Of a DNA stretch of 64,000 bases, positions 51,246 through 61,240 are shown in pieces (position 1 is the first letter of the stretch; every line of letters starts with the position of its first letter). Both the position numbers and the translations under genes were made by a program. Location of the stretch: positions 10,974,001 to 11,038,000 of the forward strand of contig NZ_CP108938.1 in the NCBI RefSeq assembly GCF_036347135.1, read 5' to 3'. Origin of the DNA: Streptomyces sp. NBC_00775 (lineage in GTDB: Bacteria > Actinomycetota > Actinomycetes > Streptomycetales > Streptomycetaceae). The notes beneath the pieces are model-generated. The model had not been told where the DNA came from. It saw only the letters and a list, made by a program, of their open reading frames with translations, and did not search any database.

Positions 51246-53414
51246 ATGGGAATGCCGTTCGGGGCCCTGCATGATCACTATGTGAGACGTGTACCGAAGT
51301 GGGTTGGGCTGTTGTATGTAGTCCTGGTCGGCGTATTCCTGGCGTGGTATATCGCGCGCGGTCACCAGGTCGACTATCTGATCGCCGTTGTGGCCGCGTT
51401 CACCGGCCTGCTGGCGCTACCTGCCGCAGTGATCGCCGTGCTCCGCCCCCGTGAGAGCGGACCGGAACCCGCTCGGCTGGAGGACGTGGCCGACCAACTC
51501 GCCCAAGGGGTGCGTCAGCAGTGGGAGGCCGAGGCGCAGGTACGCCGCCTCAACGACCCTTTCCCGCTTTCGGTCGAATGGGTCGCAGCCGAAGCTGACC
51601 TGGTTGAGTCGTGGCCCCACTTGAGGGAGCTGGCGGGGGACTGGCCGGGCCAGCCCCCCGAAGCCACGTCCACGTGGATTGTCAGCCCCAGAGGGCTAGC
51701 TGGCGGTGGGGGTGACATCGCCCAGGTTTTCGAACGCGTCCCCACCCGCCGCCTGGTCATCCTCGGTGAACCTGGTGCTGGCAAGACCATGCTGCTAATC
51801 CGCCTCCTCCTGGCCCTGCTCGAACGCCGGCCGCCCGACGGACCGGTCCCGTTCCTGTTCCCCTTGGCCGCCTGGGACCCAGCCCAGCAGGACCTGCACA
51901 CATGGATGGCCGACCAGCTCGCCCAAGACCACCCCGCCCTGCGCGCCCCCGCCATTCCCCCACAGGCCAGCACCGGCACCCAAGCACGCGCCCTGCTTCA
52001 GCAGCGGCTGATCCTGCCCATCCTCGACGGCCTGGACGAACTCCCCCAGGCCTTGAGCGCCCGGGCCCTACATGCCATTAACCAGGCACTGCCAGCAGGC
52101 CAGCCGCTGGTGCTCTCCAGCCGCACCGCCGAGTACCGCCATGCCCTTACCACACAAGCCGGGACCACCGTGCTCCTGAACGGAGCCGCAGGCATCCAGC
52201 TCCTGCCTCTGGATCCCGCGAAAGCTGCCGCCTATTTGGAACGCGACGCCGGAGGTCCTAACACTGAGGCCGCAGCCCGCTGGAGGCGGGTCACCGCTTC
52301 ACTGAGCACCGACACCCCCGCCTCCCAGGCACTGAGTACCCCGCTTGGACTCTTCCTGGCCCGCACCATCTACAACCCCCGCCCCGACGAGGACCTCGCC
52401 AGCCTCTCCGGCCTATCCGACCCCAACGAGCTCTTCGATCAGGCACGCTTCCCCACCCGCCAGGACATTGACACGCACCTGTTCGCCGCCTTCATTCCCG
52501 CCGCCTACCGACCCCACCCTCACCACCCCACTCGCTGGACCGCCCAAAAGGCCCAGCGCACCCTCACCTTCCTCGCCCGCCACCTCCAACACACCTTCGC
52601 GGGCACCCCCAACCTTGCCTGGTGGCAACTCCCCAAAGCTCACCCCCAACACGGACAGGCGCTTGCGGTCGGGCTCACGGCCGGGCTCGTGGGCTGGTTC
52701 CCATTCGTCTTCCTGATGTGGCTCACGGGCCTCCTCTCGACCGGGATCGAGTACGGGCTCATGTTCGGTCTCCTGTGGGCCGTGATGGCAACACGGATCG
52801 CCTCGTCCGCAAGAGAGAGAAACCCAAGTTCAGGGATCCGCTGGAGCTGGAGAGGGAAAGCCTGGCTCACTGTCGGGGTCCCCAGCGGACTCATTTTCGG
52901 ATTTGTGTTCGCGGCCCCAAGTGTGGCCAGGGTCGGGTGGACGGCCTGGCTCCTTTACATGCTCGCAATAGGGCTCCCGTTCACATTTTTGGGTGGAATT
53001 AGGCCAGTGCGCCCTGCCCTGGACAAGGCCGTGGGGCCAGGCGTGGTCCTGTCACGGGACCGCCGCACCTTTTCGGCCCTTACGCTCGCGGGCGCGCTCA
53101 TGGGCATGCTCGCGGAGGCGCTCAGGGCTGCGCTCGGACTCTGGTTTGAGGGCGAGCCCCAGCTCGCGTTCGACCTCGCGTTCGGGCTCGCCGTCGGGTT
53201 CCCGGTCGGCCTCATGCTCGGACTCGCCGGGTCCGTTGGGATGGTGTTCCTGGTGGCGCAGATCCGCCTGGCAGTGCTGGGGCACGTGCCCTGGCATTTG
53301 ATGAGTTTCCTAGCCGACGCCCACCAGCGGCGAGGCGTACTGCGACAGGTGGGAGCGGTGTACCAGTTCCGTCACATCGACCTCCAGCGTCACCTCGCAG
53401 GACATCAACCTTGA
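51246..53414 (+). CDS. Membrane-anchored NACHT NTPase
   Basis: 722 residues from ATG 51246. Two N-terminal membrane helices (VGLLYVVLVGVFLAWYIA and YLIAVVAAFTGLLALPAAVI) precede a NACHT domain with P-loop LVILGEPGAGKTMLLIRLLL (about 170), Walker B LPILDGLDELP (about 258) and a sensor PLVLSSRTAEY. From residue 480 come about six further membrane helices with unusual glycine/leucine-rich sequence (LAVGLTAGLVGWFPFVFLMW, FGLAVGFPVGLMLGLAGSVG). Bacterial NACHT proteins are often anti-phage; membrane-spanning forms are frequent in Streptomyces, with unknown outputs. It could depolarise or permeabilise the membrane when triggered. No partner gene is visible. Confidence 0.88.
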   Translation: MGMPFGALHDHYVRRVPKWVGLLYVVLVGVFLAWYIARGHQVDYLIAVVAAFTGLLALPAAVIAVLRPRESGPEPARLEDVADQLAQGVRQQWEAEAQVRRLNDPFPLSVEWVAAEADLVESWPHLRELAGDWPGQPPEATSTWIVSPRGLAGGGGDIAQVFERVPTRRLVILGEPGAGKTMLLIRLLLALLERRPPDGPVPFLFPLAAWDPAQQDLHTWMADQLAQDHPALRAPAIPPQASTGTQARALLQQRLILPILDGLDELPQALSARALHAINQALPAGQPLVLSSRTAEYRHALTTQAGTTVLLNGAAGIQLLPLDPAKAAAYLERDAGGPNTEAAARWRRVTASLSTDTPASQALSTPLGLFLARTIYNPRPDEDLASLSGLSDPNELFDQARFPTRQDIDTHLFAAFIPAAYRPHPHHPTRWTAQKAQRTLTFLARHLQHTFAGTPNLAWWQLPKAHPQHGQALAVGLTAGLVGWFPFVFLMWLTGLLSTGIEYGLMFGLLWAVMATRIASSARERNPSSGIRWSWRGKAWLTVGVPSGLIFGFVFAAPSVARVGWTAWLLYMLAIGLPFTFLGGIRPVRPALDKAVGPGVVLSRDRRTFSALTLAGALMGMLAEALRAALGLWFEGEPQLAFDLAFGLAVGFPVGLMLGLAGSVGMVFLVAQIRLAVLGHVPWHLMSFLADAHQRRGVLRQVGAVYQFRHIDLQRHLAGHQP

Positions 53415-54460
53415 TCAGCCGATGCCACACACCGCCGCACTGGCGCATCTGCCGACGTCAAGGCCTACATTTCGTCACCAAATGGTCGGCATTTCATCGG
53501 TTCCGCGATGTGGCCGGGGGTGTCCATCCGCTGCTCGTACAGCAGGAGTTCGTCGTCGAGGCGGACGAAGCCATGCAGGGCGGAGAGCACGAGGACGCGG
53601 CGGGATCAGCGATCTTCTCCGCGGCTCGCCGGCACATGAGGTGATACGAGCCGGTGTAGAGACGGCGAGCGGGGGTGGGTCAGTCCACTGCGAGTTTGGC
53701 GGCCGAGCAGGGCAAAGCGCGTGGGTTCGCAGAATCCCGTAGCTCAAGTGCCGGGAACCCGGCTGCTGATGAGGGTCCAGGTGGCGGACAAGTGCGGGTT
53801 CACCCTGGCCGCTGGGCAGATTCTCCACGGCCAGGTGCAGCACTTTCTGTCGCTCACCGTGGCAGCTGTGCCAGTACGGTTTGAGGGAGTGTCACCCGGG
53901 CGCGTGGACGCGCGATCCTATGGGCCAGGGTCTTTGCCTGCCGGTACGGGTGCAGATTCGAGCAGCGCGATGCCCTCACCATCGAGGCCACGTTCGCGGC
54001 GGAAGGTGACGGCCCGGGGCACCCTGGTCGCCACTTCGAGATCGACGATTCATCCAACCGAGTCCAGGTGGCGTCGAACAGCTCCGGTAGGGAGCCGCGA
54101 CACTTCGCGTAGCAGAGCTCAACGCTGTCACGCGTTCGGTGTCCAGAATCTGCCGCACCCACGGTGACCCGAAGACGTCCTGCTGCACGGAGGTCAGGAA
54201 GTCGCTCGCGATATGACACCAGGCCACTCATGGCGCCTGACCTGCCAAGGGCGCTGCAAAACTGATCCAGTTGCCTCGTAGAATCGAGCCTCGCCATAGC
54301 TCAGATGCATCGGTTGGTCGCGATGGTTCCCAGCTTTCCGGACCACGCAGGTTTCGTCATCTCGCTCTTTGGAAAAATGCAGCAGCGCCGATCGCCACTC
54401 ACTTGATCCAATGGAGGCTTCATCGACACACGTGAAAGTTTTGCGGCGAGCCTCAAGGAT
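53415..54460. other. Degenerate region with gene fragments
   Basis: About 1 kb without an intact gene. The minus strand at 53465-53600 reads VLVLSALHGFVRLDDELLLY, EQRMDTPGHIAEPMK, resembling the end of a DUF6884 protein. At 53976-54227 (minus) HIASDFLTSVQQDVFGSPWV is coherent text without a recognisable family. The rest is unassigned. Confidence 0.4.
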
Positions 54461-57400
54461 TTGATCCTGGGGGCTTACGTGCTGCGTGCTGCGGAGAAGG
54501 CGACCGCTGATTTGCAGAATGCTCAGCCTGAGTTGACGTCGTTCGCACATCAGTTGCAGGTAGTGCCCCGCAGCACGCTGCACGCGATCCTCAATGGCAA
54601 GCGGCTTCCGAGCGAAGCGGCGCTGCGGACCCTGCTGCGCCTGCCGCGGTTGGACCCGCCGCCCGACGAGGACCTGTGGATGAATGCACTGCGCCGCCTG
54701 CGGGTGGATGAGCCGGAGCGGGCGACGCTGTTCGTCCGGGAGGCTGATCCGATCAAGCTTGGTGTGCACCCGCCGATCGAAAGCTCGGCAGGGGTCGGTG
54801 GGGCGCTACCGCAGTATGTTGCTCGGGACGCCGATGGCGGGCCGGACGGGATCCGGGCGAAAATGGCTGAACTCGCCGAACGTGGCGGATTCCTGCTCAT
54901 CACTGGCAACTCGGCGGCCGGCAAGACCCGGTCGGCATACGAGGCGGTGCTTGAAATCGTCCCGGATTGGAGGCTGGAGGCGCCGCTGGACAGCGAGTCT
55001 CTGGGCGCGCTGATCGGGGCGATTCAGACAGATACCGTGCTCTGGCTGGACGAGCTAGGGCTATTCCTCAACACCGACGACGGGGCTACCGCGGCGCTGC
55101 TTAGGCTGTTGGTCGATGGCGTGCCGCGGGTCATCGTCGTGGGGACACTCTGGTCGCAGCGGTACGCCAAGATCACAGCGGACGCAGCTAACGACCCCGC
55201 AAAATGGGTCCAGGGACGGCTGCTGGACCTCGCGATGGTCCTACCAATGGCAGACGTGTTCAGCGACGACGAACGGGACCGTGCCGAGGAGTACGCGCAA
55301 CAGGATGACCGGATCGCGGCAGCGTTGCGCTCGGAGGACTACGGAGCTACGCAGGTTCTCGCTGCTGCGCCCCAGCTGATGGCCCGGTGGCGGCACGCCG
55401 AGGAAGTCGACCGTGCCTTAATGGACGCGGCGATTGATCTGGCGCGCTTCGGGGGGCCTCGCAGCCTCACTGTCGAGATGCTGCGGGCGTTAACGCCGCT
55501 CTATTGCTCGGAACGTACCCGCGGCCGGGCGCGGACATCGTGGCTTGCCGACGCGTTGGCTTACGCCACTGCCAAGCTCAAAGGGGCGACCGCGACGCTG
55601 GAACCGATCGCGGAGCACATAGGTAACGTCAGCAGGTACGTCGTGGCCGACTATCTGTTGCAGGCCGCGGACCGGGCACGTCGCCACCTGATGCCGCCGG
55701 AACCCGTGTGGTGCTGTTACGTCGCACATCTTACCGACGCCGTCGACCTTGTTGAGTTGGCGGAGACTGCGGAGTACCGGGGCCTTGTCCTGGTCGCTGA
55801 GCAGCTCCTGAGGAAGGCTGCGCCGGACAGCCAGATTGCCCGCTCCAGCCTGGGGCGCATCCTGGAACAACAGGAGCGATGGTTCGAACTGTCCGGGCTG
55901 CGACGGTGGAAGGTTGCAGCTCTCGATAAGGATGCGTGCCACGATCTAGCCGTATTTCTCTTCAAGTTCGAGCGGGACGCTGAAGCCCTAGACGCACTGC
56001 GGCTCGGAGTAGAGCGAGACGAGGAATGTTCGTGCCTGCTGCTCGCTCAGCGCCTTGAGGCAGCCGGAAAACTGGAGGAGGCGACAGAGACGCTGCGGCG
56101 GGCAGCGCGAGACGGCGGCGAGACCGCGAATAGTGCCTTGGCCGAGTTGCTCGAGCGCCGCGGCGATTACGAGGCGGCGCGAAATCTCTTCATCTTTCTC
56201 GCCAACCGATACCAGCAGTGGGATGAGCTTTTCGCATACCTGAAACGCAGGGGACAGGCGATCAAAGCCGCCTACCTGCGCACCCAACTGGTCGCACAGA
56301 ATCCGAGTCTTAGGCTGGCCCCCCTCGCCGGTCCCGTCACCCCCAAGTACAGCCCGCACCAACGCTTCTGGTGGGAGGCCCGGGACGTACGTTCCGGCGA
56401 ACTGATCCACACTGGCCCAATCATCGACGATGAAGGTCTGCCTGTCTTACCACGCCACCGCGACGGCACTGGCACTGTCTTTCGCTATCGTACGCAGGAC
56501 GGGAACCCCGACGGCATCTTCGGCTGCCCACTACTTATGGGTATATCTATACAGGCTTGTTTTGCTCATATCTCGGATAAACCTATGCTTATGGAGGTCG
56601 TGCGCGAGGTGTACGTGGAGCCCGAGCTGCGCGAGCGGCTACAGGCGGTCGACACCACCGAGAAGGCAATCGAGATCCTCCGCGCCTTGCCACGGCAGAA
56701 CGCGTGGACGCGCAACGGCATCGCCCGCATGGTGGCACACACCGGCGAAATCGACGGCGGGGTCGCGCTAGCCCGAAAGGCCATCGAACGCGGCGATACC
56801 CTTGCCACCAACCTGCTTGGTTTCATTTACGACGCGGCCGGCGACCGGGCTGCCGCCACCACTGCTTGGGCGAGCGTCATCCTGCGCGGCGGCGGGTTTC
56901 ATTGGCAGACTCAAACTCGATTTGGCAATCTCATCGAGAGCGACGCCGACCTCAATGCACGGTTTCGCAAGTACGGCCTGACCTTCGCCGGTGAGGTCGC
57001 CGGGCCCGGGGCGGCCGATGAACGTCGCTACGGCAGCGAACTGATTGCGCTCTCCACCTCATTTGAAGCGGCGCAGAGCGGCGAGGACCGGGAGGCCATC
57101 GTCGCCGCTGTCGAGCAGAAGCTGACGGAGCTATGGGCGTGGTATGAAGCGGTGGGTACGGACTTCCATCCGCTCGACTTCGTCTACTTGTCGCGCGGAG
57201 TGGCGCGCGTGCAGCGCAACTGGAACCTGCTGCCACAGTATGGGCGGACCATGATCACCATGATCCAGCGGCTGCGGGGCTATTACCCCATGGCACCTGG
57301 GCCGACCAGGGAACTCTTCGTCGAGCTGTTGTCCCAACTCATCAGGGTGTGCCGCAAACAGCAAGAGACGAAAGGGCTCATTGACGAGCTGATGCCTGAC

Positions 57401-58009
57401 CTGCACCTGCTGCTTGCCGACGACCAGCTTGCGCTTGGCGAGCGGGCTACTCTCGCGGAGGCGGCACTGATGATAGGTGAAACCTGGGCGCAGGCATCGC
57501 GGTACGTGGAAGCCCACGACGCGCTCGACCTCGCCGCCTGCCAGCATGAGCGCTGCCCGGAGAGCGACATCTTCGCTTCGCTACGTGCCCGGAGCCTGGG
57601 AGTACAGGTCTGGATGGTGATGGCCACCGCCGACGCCGGCTACTCGGGGCTCGAAACCGCGTGGCGGGAGATCATCACGCTCGTCGACAACCTCACCGAC
57701 GACGAGGAGCGCACAAAGTGCACCGGCGCGCTCTGCCTAGGCCTGATAGATGGCGGGCAGCTCGCCGAAACCGCGGAGGAAGCCTCCAAGCTACTCGAAC
57801 GATGCCGAGCGCTATTGGGCTCGCCCCTGGCGGTGCTCTCAGAAATTGAGCGTCTCGCACTGCACACGGCAGCTACCGTACAACTGGCTAAGGTCATGAT
57901 CGAGATCGGCGACCTCGCCGTAGCCGAGCGCCTGCTAGCCGAAGCGCGTGCGGAAGCCCCTGATGGCGTCGAGGTTCCTGACTTGCAGGATCTGCTTGAC
58001 GCGGAGTAA
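54461..58009 (+). CDS. HTH-STAND NTPase with TPR repeats
   Basis: 1182 residues. An N-terminal HTH-like part (FAHQLQVVPRSTLHAILNGK, RLPSEAALRTLLRLPRLDPP) precedes the P-loop FLLITGNSAAGKTRSAYEAV (about 145), Walker B DTVLWLDELGLFLNTDDG (about 193) and a VIVVGTLWSQRYAKI sensor-like strand. The remaining 800 residues are TPR-like (EEATETLRRAARDGGETANS, ALARKAIERGDTLATNLLGF, AVAERLLAEARAEAPDG). The first TTG is at 54461. Frame text continues upstream (FIDTRESFAASLKD) to a stop at 54404 without a normal start, so an unusual start or a small 5' shift is possible. A third STAND-type gene in the window. Confidence 0.85.
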   Translation: MILGAYVLRAAEKATADLQNAQPELTSFAHQLQVVPRSTLHAILNGKRLPSEAALRTLLRLPRLDPPPDEDLWMNALRRLRVDEPERATLFVREADPIKLGVHPPIESSAGVGGALPQYVARDADGGPDGIRAKMAELAERGGFLLITGNSAAGKTRSAYEAVLEIVPDWRLEAPLDSESLGALIGAIQTDTVLWLDELGLFLNTDDGATAALLRLLVDGVPRVIVVGTLWSQRYAKITADAANDPAKWVQGRLLDLAMVLPMADVFSDDERDRAEEYAQQDDRIAAALRSEDYGATQVLAAAPQLMARWRHAEEVDRALMDAAIDLARFGGPRSLTVEMLRALTPLYCSERTRGRARTSWLADALAYATAKLKGATATLEPIAEHIGNVSRYVVADYLLQAADRARRHLMPPEPVWCCYVAHLTDAVDLVELAETAEYRGLVLVAEQLLRKAAPDSQIARSSLGRILEQQERWFELSGLRRWKVAALDKDACHDLAVFLFKFERDAEALDALRLGVERDEECSCLLLAQRLEAAGKLEEATETLRRAARDGGETANSALAELLERRGDYEAARNLFIFLANRYQQWDELFAYLKRRGQAIKAAYLRTQLVAQNPSLRLAPLAGPVTPKYSPHQRFWWEARDVRSGELIHTGPIIDDEGLPVLPRHRDGTGTVFRYRTQDGNPDGIFGCPLLMGISIQACFAHISDKPMLMEVVREVYVEPELRERLQAVDTTEKAIEILRALPRQNAWTRNGIARMVAHTGEIDGGVALARKAIERGDTLATNLLGFIYDAAGDRAAATTAWASVILRGGGFHWQTQTRFGNLIESDADLNARFRKYGLTFAGEVAGPGAADERRYGSELIALSTSFEAAQSGEDREAIVAAVEQKLTELWAWYEAVGTDFHPLDFVYLSRGVARVQRNWNLLPQYGRTMITMIQRLRGYYPMAPGPTRELFVELLSQLIRVCRKQQETKGLIDELMPDLHLLLADDQLALGERATLAEAALMIGETWAQASRYVEAHDALDLAACQHERCPESDIFASLRARSLGVQVWMVMATADAGYSGLETAWREIITLVDNLTDDEERTKCTGALCLGLIDGGQLAETAEEASKLLERCRALLGSPLAVLSEIERLALHTAATVQLAKVMIEIGDLAVAERLLAEARAEAPDGVEVPDLQDLLDAE

Positions 58010-58094
58010 CGACTCCGCCGAAGAGTTTCACGACGGCGCCGAGGAGATTCAACGTCCCTGTAGCAAGCGCCAGATAGTCCACAATCGAATGCAT
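57894..58094 (-). CDS. Small hydrophobic peptide antisense to the STAND gene end
   Basis: 66 codons from ATG 58094, preceded by AAGGGAG at ideal spacing. The first 30 residues (HSIVDYLALATGTLNLLGAV, VKLFGGVV) are a strong membrane helix. The rest overlaps the 3' end of the STAND gene on the opposite strand and is basic. It may be a small membrane toxin or a chance frame. Confidence 0.35.
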   Translation of the reverse strand: MHSIVDYLALATGTLNLLGAVVKLFGGVVTPRQADPASQEPRRHQGLPHALRLAGARLRRGRRSRS

Positions 58095-58543
58095 CGAGAC
58101 TCCCTTGACGGGTTGGTCACGTGACCAGCCTGTGCTTCCAGGAGACCTCACCGCGGCTGTGTCCCACCACGACCCGGGACAACCGTGGACAGCGGTTTGC
58201 GAGCCGGTGCCTCGGTCCAGCTACACGAAATGCAGCAACTCGAAAGGAGAGCCTCATCGGCGTCTCGCTCGACTCTGCCAAGGCGCAAGCGTGGGGTGCC
58301 GAGCCTCGCCGACATTCCGTGCCAACTGCCGATGACAGATCCTTCGACACCGCAAGTCGACGTGCGAGTAGTTGGCCGACAACGGACAAGACGCGGGCGC
58401 GCTTGGTGAGTGGATCCTGCTGCCGGCCTCCCGCAGGAGGTGGGCGGAGGTCCGAGGCCGGGCGGTCCTGCTTGGCCGCAGGAGCTCGTACGCGACCATT
58501 GGAGCGTAGGCCCCTGTGTACGGGGTGATGACTGCCGCTCGCC
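58095..58543. other. Intergenic region before the recombinase cassette
   Basis: About 450 bp with no supported gene. Likely contains the outer boundary of the cassette at 58544-62124. No clear inverted repeats were found by eye. Confidence 0.35.
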
Positions 58544-60898
58544 TCATCGGGGAAGCTTCGCGGTGCGTTCGGGGTGGGCCGCGGTGATGTACCGCATCGC
58601 CGTGTGCGAAGAGATACCGAACAGGCGCATCAGGTGAAGCGGGTCGTCGACTTCGAATGCCTCGTCGCGGATTCGGTCCTGCCTCAGCGTCGGCATCGTG
58701 AGTCCGGTGGGCCGGAAGATGGCGGTGAATGTGGTGCCGATGGGCGCGTGAGTGGTGTCTACCGCAGTCCATCGGTTGATCAGCAGATGCGGGTTGGTGG
58801 TCACCGGCCAGCGGCGGTGACGTTCACGGAGCCATGCGGAGGCGCAGCGGTAGGTGAGTTCGTCCAGGTAGACGACGTGCCGCTTGCCGGGGCGCCGGAC
58901 GATGAGCCGCTCACGGGACAGGTCGAGGTCGGTGAGCAGCAGGTGGCGTATGTCGGTGCCGCTGAGTGCGTGGACGCAGACCAGCACCATCACGAAGCGC
59001 TGGAAGTCGTTCCGCGCGTGACTGAGGACGCCGGCCAGTCGGTCCGAGGGCACGGAAGGCGGGGTTTTGTTGATCCCCGCGAAGACGAGGCCGCGGGTGG
59101 GATCGCGGAAGATCACGCCTTCCTGCCGAAGGGCCCGGAAGACGTTCCGCAGGACGATGTGGATCGAGCGGGCCGGTGTCCCCTTGCGGGTGGCGATGGC
59201 CCGCTTGACGTCGTCCTGGGTGATCTCGCGCAGGCTCTTGACGCCGTCGGCAATCCACCCCTTGAGAATCGGGTCGAGGACATGCCAGTAGCGGGCGATG
59301 CTCCGGTAGGAGCGGCCAGCGTGCTCCCACTTGCCCTCTCCACGCACGGCCTTGATCCAGACCGAGAGTTCCTGTGCAATTATCGCGGGCAGTGCGGTGA
59401 GCTCGGCCTCCAGGCGCTTCTGATATGCGTCCCGGCGAAACTCGGCATCCGGGATTAGCAGCCCGCGGGCTTCCAGGAACTGCGTGACCCGCCGCCCACT
59501 GAACTTCAGGGGACGGTTGTCGACGAGCGACCGGATGTCTGACTCCAGCAGCGGCGCATCGGCACCGAGCCAGGACACCAGGATGGTCAGCGTGTTTCGG
59601 GTCTTGGTGGCGGGGACCTGGGACCACATCTCCTGCTTCGTCACGCTGCTGAGGTCGTCGAGCAACCGCTCGGCCGAGTCCGTGAGCGTCGGCAGATCAT
59701 GCCGCGCCAGCTCGACCACCGGACGCCAGTCTCGCCCGAGCTCGAACAGCCTCTCCTGCCCAGGGGCAACCAAGTGCTCGGACACAGGTCGGCGCGGAGT
59801 AAGCGGGCCCATGGCCGAGTGACGCAGGCTTGTGGGTGCGGGGACCGGAGAACCGAGCCACAACTGCGTCCCGAACCGGGTGATGTCCCCTGGGCCGTAG
59901 TTGGCTACGTGCCATCGGCATCCACGGCAGTATCCGTCGGCGAGCGGAAGGTCGACACGGAGGCAACGGTCGCACGCTCCCACGGAGGCCGGGCTGTTCC
60001 CTCTCTTCCGGGCGGCGAAGGATGAGCAGGGCTCGCAGGTGACCTTCGTCTTCGCTGTGAACCAGGAGCCGCACTGCTGGCAGGCCCTCGGTGTCATCGC
60101 CCGGGGCGACCAGACACGGCGCGTGGTCCGTGACATCCGTGCCCGTCGGGGACGGTCGGGTTCGCGCGGCTCCGGCAGGAGCCTGAGCATGTCCGCCCGC
60201 AGAAGGATCGCCCGGACGGACCGGACGTAGTTGGGGATGTCGTCGAGGACCAGTTCGTCCACGAGGTCGTCGCCGTCGGCGTCGCGCACGGCGAGCGCGA
60301 GGCGGAGCATCTCGTGCAACTTGCGCTGCATGGGCTTGGTGATGCCGGTGTCCGCCGCGAACGCCGCGGTGTGCTCGACGACCTCGCGGTAGCCGACGAG
60401 CGGCCTTTGCAGAATGCCCCGGCAGACGTCGATGGACAGCATCCGGCGGACCGGGAAGAGCGATAGCTGTCCCGGGACGGCTGGTGGGAGGACCGCAGGG
60501 TCGTCTCGGGTCGGGGCCGCGGCCGCGCGTAGGTGTTCCACCCAGTTCAGACGCTCGCGCTGATCGACGCCCGTGCGGCCGGTGCGCCTGCCGTACTTCT
60601 TCAGGGGCTGGGCGTGGGTGGGGGCCAGGCCGTAGTAGAGGAACATCAGCTGGCGGCTTCGCGCGCCGGCCCCGTCAGGGTCGGTGACCCACGCGGCGTC
60701 GGCATCGAGCCGGACAGCGTGCAGACACGCCCGGCACAAACGATCCGAGTTGAGGTATCCGATGTGACGGCAGCGCAGACATAGGCTCTGCTCAGGATGG
60801 TTCTTCCGCCATTCCGTGCACCCCTGGCACACAGTTAGCCCGAGGGCCCCCCAGCCCTTGCAGTCCGGGCACTGAGCGGGATGAGACCGTGCCCGCAT
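58544..60898 (-). CDS. Zinc-ribbon tyrosine-recombinase-like protein of a three-gene cassette
   Basis: 784 residues. N-terminal zinc ribbons (CPDCKGWGALGLTVCQGCTE, CLRCRHIGYLNSDRLCRACL) and a second set in the middle (CQQCGSWFTAKTKVTCEPCS, CDRCLRVDLPLADGYCRGCR) precede an integrase plan: core-binding (RNTLTILVSWLGADAPLLES), then LVCVHALSGTDIRHLLLTDL with Arg I, a beta hairpin LIVRRPGKRHVVYLDELTYR and HTAMRYITAAHPE with a tyrosine. The HxxR box is replaced by LRQDRIRDEA. It ends the operon 61237-60902-58544 on the minus strand. A helper or degenerate recombinase is more likely than an active one. Confidence 0.75.
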   Translation of the reverse strand: MRARSHPAQCPDCKGWGALGLTVCQGCTEWRKNHPEQSLCLRCRHIGYLNSDRLCRACLHAVRLDADAAWVTDPDGAGARSRQLMFLYYGLAPTHAQPLKKYGRRTGRTGVDQRERLNWVEHLRAAAAPTRDDPAVLPPAVPGQLSLFPVRRMLSIDVCRGILQRPLVGYREVVEHTAAFAADTGITKPMQRKLHEMLRLALAVRDADGDDLVDELVLDDIPNYVRSVRAILLRADMLRLLPEPREPDRPRRARMSRTTRRVWSPRAMTPRACQQCGSWFTAKTKVTCEPCSSFAARKRGNSPASVGACDRCLRVDLPLADGYCRGCRWHVANYGPGDITRFGTQLWLGSPVPAPTSLRHSAMGPLTPRRPVSEHLVAPGQERLFELGRDWRPVVELARHDLPTLTDSAERLLDDLSSVTKQEMWSQVPATKTRNTLTILVSWLGADAPLLESDIRSLVDNRPLKFSGRRVTQFLEARGLLIPDAEFRRDAYQKRLEAELTALPAIIAQELSVWIKAVRGEGKWEHAGRSYRSIARYWHVLDPILKGWIADGVKSLREITQDDVKRAIATRKGTPARSIHIVLRNVFRALRQEGVIFRDPTRGLVFAGINKTPPSVPSDRLAGVLSHARNDFQRFVMVLVCVHALSGTDIRHLLLTDLDLSRERLIVRRPGKRHVVYLDELTYRCASAWLRERHRRWPVTTNPHLLINRWTAVDTTHAPIGTTFTAIFRPTGLTMPTLRQDRIRDEAFEVDDPLHLMRLFGISSHTAMRYITAAHPERTAKLPR

Positions 60899-60901
60899 CT
60901 G

Positions 60902-61240
60902 TCAGTTCGGCGGCAGCGAGCGACGGCTGCCCTGTCGACAAGGCGTCGGCCGTACGGGACCCCCGCCGGAGCCTTCAGCTCCCACGGCCTTCGGCAGTGC
61001 CTCGCTCTCCCTCACAGCGGACTCCAGGGGCTCGGCCTGGAGCAGATCGCCAACGGTGCAGTTCAGCACCGCGCAGATCTTGTCCAGATCATCGAGCCGC
61101 ACCGTGACCGGCGTGCCGCTCCACATCGCAGCGACCTTGCTCAGCGACGGTGTGAACCCGACCGTCTTGAACGCCTCCAGCACCTCGGTGGGACGCCACA
61201 GGTCCCGCTGAGCGGCCACCATCCTCAGATTCCACTTCAC
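60902..61240 (-). CDS. XRE-family HTH regulator in recombinase cassette
   Basis: 112 residues from GTG 61240, which overlaps the stop of the integrase (GTGA). A small XRE/Cro-C1 HTH: NLRMVAAQRDLWRPTEVLEA, FKTVGFTPSLSKVAAMWSGT, LDDLDKICAVLNCTVGDLLQ. The C-terminal tail is low complexity. It is probably the excisionase-like or regulatory member of the three-gene cassette. Confidence 0.82.
   Translation of the reverse strand: MKWNLRMVAAQRDLWRPTEVLEAFKTVGFTPSLSKVAAMWSGTPVTVRLDDLDKICAVLNCTVGDLLQAEPLESAVRESEALPKAVGAEGSGGGPVRPTPCRQGSRRSLPPN

Noticed and set aside
53700..53770. Possible tRNA-like segment (GGTTCGCAGAATCCC)
   Set aside because: No cloverleaf could be drawn; acceptor and anticodon stems are missing.
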